Shown: piece after piece, positions 59,430 through 64,000 of the stretch
Layout of the letters: the number at the start of each line of letters is the position of its first letter
How positions within the stretch are numbered: position 1 is the first letter of the stretch
DNA from: Pelecanus crispus
Taxonomy: Eukaryota > Chordata > Aves > Pelecaniformes > Pelecanidae
Length of the DNA: 64,000 nt
Direction of reading: 5' to 3'
NCBI RefSeq assembly: GCF_030463565.1
Contig: NC_134643.1
Location: 127,454,309 to 127,518,308 of the forward strand
Position numbers and translations under genes: made by a program
The notes under the pieces: generated by a model
The model's input: only the letters and a program-made list of their open reading frames with translations
The model's database searches: none
What the model was told of the DNA's origin: nothing

Positions 59430-60430
59430 AAATCATGGGACTGGACAGGATCTCCTGGGTTGTTGTGTCACATCTTCTTCTGTCACACGTAGTCATGTTA
59501 TGCAATCCCCTTCATAGGCTTGCAAAGCTCCAGCTTAAAACTAGGCAGCACTTTGCTCCTAGGATTCCTGCAGGAAAGCCTTTGCAGGATTTTATTCCTC
59601 CAGCAGTCATTAATTCTGTCATTTCTCTTCTAAACATAGTCAGGAATAGTTTAGAGGCATTTTTCTCAATGGCCAGCATTATCCCCAAGCTTAAATAACT
59701 CATCTCCCTTCTTAGTGGACATGTTGGTAAAAGAAGTGGTTACGGAGAGTGGCCACGTGCCCATGCAGCCCCCCAAGCTGCAGGGAGCTGCTGGGGTCCA
59801 TCAGGGCGCAGGGCCAAGGGCTGAGCTGGCACAAGGAGATGCCCCCAGCAGCTCGGGCACAGTCCCAAGCACTGCCAAGGTCTCAGTGGGTCCTCATCCC
59901 CTGGCACCACTCTCTCCAGGCCCTTCTGGAAATATTCTAGTTGATGCCACCTCCGTTTGCATTTGCCTTTTCTTAGCCGTGAGACGCTGGTGGCTCAGAG
60001 CCATCTCATGCCTGAGTGATCTATCTCTGCTGCTTTGTGGATAAGCTGCCAGCATATAGCAGAAATTCTTGTTTCTAGTGTCCAAGTACATGGCGGCGCA
60101 TTTTTTACTGCTAAATTACATCCCATTTGTCTCAGTCTCATCCTTAAGGGCACCCAGCTCCTCCTACATAATATTCCAACCCTTATCAGCACCAGCAGTG
60201 ACTCCCAACTTCACGTCATTCCTGCTCTCTCTGCTAGGGTCGTTTAAAGAAAATACGGATTAAGATAGTGTCCAAGACAGCTCCTCGATGAACTGTACCA
60301 TGAGCCCGCTGCCAAATTTTAATTCCTCTTTCAGCACAGGCTGCTTTCTACCCATTGGCTGGTTCTTGACCTGAACTAAATCTCTTTCACTACACCTCAT
60401 CTTAATGAGCACAGTCCTGCTTGGCAACAA
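59430..60430 (-). mobile_element. Ancient CR1-like LINE remnant, strongly diverged
   Basis: The sequence from 'AATCATGGGACTGGACAGG' (about 59431) to the 'CACCTCATCTTAATGAG' region (about 60395) resembles, in order, several segments of old CR1 elements seen in reverse complement. The best part is 59945-60430, with 'GCTAAATTACATCCCATTTG', 'TGACTCCCAACTTCACGTCA', the 'GACAGCTCCTCGATGAACTG' block and the 'CATTGGCTGGTTCTTGACCT' block. 59700-59930 is GC-rich and unmatched, and may be insertion or drift. No reading frame survives. Family assignment and ends are approximate. Confidence 0.5.
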
Positions 60431-62351
60431 GGAATCAGGCAGACCTGGTCTCCCCCGTGTCCTGACTCAAGCAAGTCAGGCACAGACTACAGCTGGGAAA
60501 CCTATCCCCTCCTTTCTTCAATTTATCATGTGCCATCTTGTATTTCTTTATCCTTCCTGCAGAGTTTGTCCCAACACCTTTTTCCTGTGGAGGCCAGATG
60601 CACCGGTGCGCGGCTACCCCCACTGCCCTCTCCAGTCCCTCCTCCTTCCCTGACCCCAGCTACGATGTCGGCTCTTCTCCCATCCCCTTCCACAGTCCCT
60701 GGCTTGGTGGCTTCATGAAAAGCCATAGCTGTCAGCCTTGCAATTGCAAATGGTGGTCCTTTCTGTGCACCGGGTTGGAGATATCCCTGTCCCGTTGACC
60801 TGACGTGCTCACTCTTTATTTCTTCTTCTCTCTCAACTCATAAATCCCAGGCCTTTGCACCCATTTCCCTTTGCCCCATGCTGTCCCCAATAGCTGCCGC
60901 TGACAAGAGAGACAAAATATTTAGTTCACATTGGGGTGACAAAGTATTTTTTTCATGTTGGGCTGATGTCTGAAGTACCTAAGCTAAGCCACATATTTTT
61001 TGTGTATTTCCTCCTGCCAGGTTCTTCTTTTCTTTACTGTTCTCCCTTTTGCTCTCTGTTGGTCCTCTCTGCATTTTTAATACTACTGCTGTTAAAGTTT
61101 TATAAGCTTGGGCTGGCTTTTTTATGGGTGTAATATTTTTACAGTTCAGAATGTTTTTGCAATATTATCTTTATTTTTTCCCCCACTCAATGTTCCTTCA
61201 GTTTGCTCTTTCAGATGGAGGTGGCTTTAAAACTTTAAGTGCGGGAAAAAAAAAATCTGTCTTCCTCCCCCTCCCCATTTTGGAGCTCTGAAGCTCTTTA
61301 ATGTCAGAGTGTGCTTGTGTATCTGAGTGCAAAGAAAGTGGGGAAACAGAGGAAGAGCAATAGATGACTAATATTGCTGGGAAATGAACTCTGTGACATT
61401 CATTTGGTCTGTTCTGGCCCTTCTGAACTTGTTTGGGAGTTAGAGCCAGCTGCTCTCTCTTGTTACTCTGTGGGAAGCTGAGAGACACCAGCTTTTTCAA
61501 GCTCCAAGCTGGATACCTCCTGCAGTCACTAAGGTGACTGCTGATTGCCGCTTGGGAAAAATCAACTGTGCCAAGTATGGTGCACAAACTCTCCAGCAAA
61601 AGAGGTGGGTGCTGGCAGGGGTGAGTGGATGGGGATCCTAAAGGTTGTACTTCAAGCTCCATCTGCCCCCATAAAACATCCCCCAGAGATGCAGGTAGGT
61701 GGAGAAACAGATCTGCTGTGCTGGGACAGGCACCCAGACCACTTGCTTGAGAGAAGGATGGAGTGTAATCTCTTTAAAAACCTCATCTTTTCGGTTCTCA
61801 TCGCATTGTCCCCAAGATAAGTCTGATTTAAAAAAAAAAAAAAAAGAAAAAGAAACACAGTAGTGACATTTTTTTGCTGTTATGGAGTATATCTCCTAAT
61901 ATATATTCCCTTTGCAGAGTAGATCATACATCTGCTGGATGCACAAGACCCTGAGAATGGATGAGAATTTGTGGGCTGCATGGAAACACCCCCGAGGTGC
62001 ACAAGGAGTGGCATTAGATACAGTAAATATATGGCAGTGTCTTTCTACCTGTTTTGTAGGAAAGAATCACAGAGCTTTTTCAGTGCAGGAGAAAGTACAC
62101 CTATGCACACTCACCAAACAAATCCTTTCTTCACTGTCAACAGCTCAAATCCTGTGCCCTAAAGGGACCCCACATCATGAAAGTCCATTTTTCTTGTCCT
62201 GAACCATTTCCAGCCAGCCTGAGGTGCTGAGCTTTGAAATCACTCCAATAGTGGTTTCTTTCTAGAATGCTAGCACAGCTTCTTAAACCATCTTACTAGT
62301 AATTACCAAGTGAGCTGGCAGCAGATCTGGGTGATGGGTGGTGCTATTCCA
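60431..62351. other. Non-coding stretch, nothing recognised
   Basis: T-rich sequence lies at about 60930-61190 and a poly-A run at 61830. There is no gene, RNA gene or repeat body I can support. Confidence 0.4.
61830..61845. repeat. Poly-A run of 16
   Basis: Sixteen A are followed by GAAAAAGAAA. No retroposon body is recognised. Confidence 0.9.
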
Positions 62352-62425
62352 GAAAATGAGACACAGTGAGTTACGTGACCACCACAAGGTCACGTAGAAG
62401 GACTGTAGCAGAGCAGTGCTTCCCC
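62352..62425 (+). repeat. MIR/L2-type ancient repeat tail
   Basis: The stretch beginning GAAAATGAGACACAGTGAG and continuing through 'AAGGTCACGTAGAAG' to 'TAGCAGAGCAGTG' parallels the conserved 3' core shared by MIR and L2-like elements (GAAACTGAGGCACAGAGAGG ... AAGGTCACACAG ... GGCAGAGC). It is short and diverged. The segment also contains a perfect 9-bp inverted repeat, 62372-62380 with 62388-62396. Confidence 0.5.
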
Positions 62426-64000
62426 ACGCACTAATTCTGAGCCTTCATCTAGTCAATAGAACAAAATGCAATCAGTCACTGCCTAAACATTTACCTCCGG
62501 GCAGATTTTGGTACCCTTAGGATTGGCTGACACTCATGCAAAGCACCAGTTCTCCACCTCTTTGCAGTTCTGCAGCAGGTGGCTTAAAAAGGGGTGGAAA
62601 AGATCATACAGTTATAAAGAGGGGAAAGACAGTTTCTTTGACTTCCAGTTTTCAGTCATGTCTACTTCAGTTTCACTTGAGGGATTTGTCTCAGCAATTA
62701 AACCTTAACTCAGCCACTGCATGGCACCACCACAGGTACTTCCCACACCCCCTTCACATGAATATACCTTTCAAAGCATCTTACGATGCACAGCACAGGC
62801 TGGTGGTGGTTGCTACCATGAAACACCAGCAAAGCTACTTTTTAATCACCATTTTTCTGTGATAAAACATTCATCTAGCTTAGAGATGTTTGCTGCATGT
62901 ATATTAACAGGAGCAAGCTACTGTGTATGAGCAGACAGCAAAAGGCCTTGTGTTGGCCTTAAACAGGTCACCAACCAGCCTGGTGGTTTGGCACAAGTCT
63001 GTGTGCTCTTTGAATAGGCAAAACATCTCTCTGGACGGGCACAGATGTGGTGGGATTGAGGGCAGGGCCATGACCCCATGACTTCCTGCAGCCTTACCTG
63101 CTCGTGGCCGAGGCATGGTGATGCACTCAGGGGATGCTCCCGTTTCCCCTGTGGAGATCAGATTTACATGTATGCATGTATTCATAGAAGTCTTTGTTTC
63201 TCTACAGTTACTGATGTGGTGGGGACGACTTGTTTTTGATCTGGTTCACCTGGAAAACTCCATGTCTCTCTTCTTGGTGCTTTGACAGCCGGTACTGCTC
63301 AGGGCATGGAGGGGCCAGGGCTTCCCAGGGGCTGTGCAGCCCTCGGGCTTGTGACGGCCACCTCCAGGCTCCCCAGGGCTCCCCGCAGACTCACGGCTGT
63401 GGCTTGAGCTATCCTCACTTCCCAGGGCTTTTCTCTCCCTCCCAGGGCACCTCTTGGTCTGCCCAAGGGAAAAAACCACATTTCATTGGGAGAAACATTT
63501 GATGAGCAGCTTCATTCATTTTCAGCCAATTAGCACTGGTTAAACCAATCATCAGAAAACCAGGCATGGGTTAACAACCTCATTTAGAGCCTATGTGGGT
63601 ACATTTACAACAGCCAATACTCTATAAAAGCTACAGCTTCCGTACACACGGTGCTAGTAATGTAGTTTGTGCACAGGATTTGGTAGAAAGTGGTTGTTTG
63701 CTACACTGGCCCAAACTGCAAATAACATTTGTGCAAAAGCTTTGTGCCTCCTAAGTAGCTGGAGGAAGATAGTGAAGCCTTGGAAATGTTTCCAGGCTTC
63801 CTGTCCCCACCAGCGACAGCAAGAGTGGTCAGTGCTACCTCTTGCTGCTGGGACAAGCCGGCATCCTTCTCCCCACGGTGACCAGCTCAGCTGGCACGAA
63901 TTTGCTGCTTTCCTTATGTCCAGCCCCTTGTGCCTTTCCAGAGGAAACTGGGGCAGAGGGCTTCTGCTCTGTGTCTGTAACTGGCTTCCACCTTGGCAGG
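62426..64000. other. Right end of the window, non-coding
   Basis: Only the CCAAT/TATA cluster at 63480-63660 stands out. No exon of SIK1, the usual neighbour on this side in other vertebrates, is visible. Confidence 0.4.
63480..63660 (+). promoter_or_regulatory. Candidate promoter-like cluster (CCAAT boxes and TATA)
   Basis: CCAAT motifs at 63526-63530, 63545-63549 and 63614-63618, with an inverted one at 63485-63489, precede TATAAAAG at 63623-63630. The first two are about 75-100 bp from the TATA, a usual CCAAT spacing. Any transcript would run towards the right edge, where I recognise no coding exon. Confidence 0.25.

Noticed and set aside
1-64000. tRNA genes, rRNA, CRISPR arrays, bacterial-type operons
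   Set aside because: No tRNA A/B boxes, no rRNA-like sequence and no regularly spaced repeat arrays were seen. The sequence is vertebrate nuclear DNA.
1-64000. Exons of the expected neighbours U2AF1 and SIK1
   Set aside because: No zinc-finger/RRM or kinase-domain peptide of either gene appears in any frame.

Overview
This window is vertebrate nuclear DNA, and almost certainly from a bird. It contains one protein-coding gene I can recognise with confidence: CRYAA, which encodes the lens small heat-shock protein alpha-A-crystallin. The gene lies on the + strand in three coding exons (19552-19740, 20701-20823, 21913-22122). These join in phase into a complete 173-residue protein that is almost identical to my recollection of the chicken protein. 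The bird assignment also rests on the match to the chicken alphaA lens enhancer core (alphaCE2) upstream of the gene. It is further supported by an endogenous-retroviral LTR of a type I know from bird genomes, and by CR1-type LINE remnants rather than mammalian SINEs. The LTR type suggests a non-galliform bird, but that is inference.

Layout. Positions 1-19340 are non-coding, with two CpG-rich or conserved-looking blocks and a few decayed repeats. The alphaCE2-like Maf site (19349-19363), a TATA box (19427-19434), the CRYAA exons and the poly(A) signal (22961-22966) form a compact unit of about 3.6 kb. From about 22990 to 64000 no protein-coding exon can be supported. That stretch holds an orphan CpG island (28620-28895), a complete solo LTR flanked by a perfect 5-bp target-site duplication (36420-37042), two old CR1 fragments (54811-55275 and 59430-60430), a MIR/L2-like tail (62352-62425) and several microsatellites. 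It also holds an 81-bp hairpin of microRNA-precursor size (46583-46663). Several AT-rich stretches contain homeodomain- or POU-type sites and look like conserved non-coding elements.

How it fits together. In other vertebrates CRYAA sits between U2AF1 and SIK1 in a gene-poor interval. Neither neighbour is visible here, so the window is best read as the CRYAA regulatory neighbourhood plus part of the gene-poor interval beside it. The many open reading frames of 60-360 codons are not convincing genes. They lack recognisable domains, cluster where GC is high and stop codons are rare, and overlap one another on both strands.

My strongest 'second look' items are the hairpin at 46583-46663, the orphan CpG island with its adjacent G4-prone tract, the solo LTR with intact target duplication, and two palindromic homeodomain/POU-type sites (45141-45163 and 51710-51725). 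I did not find a convincing undescribed protein system in this window.
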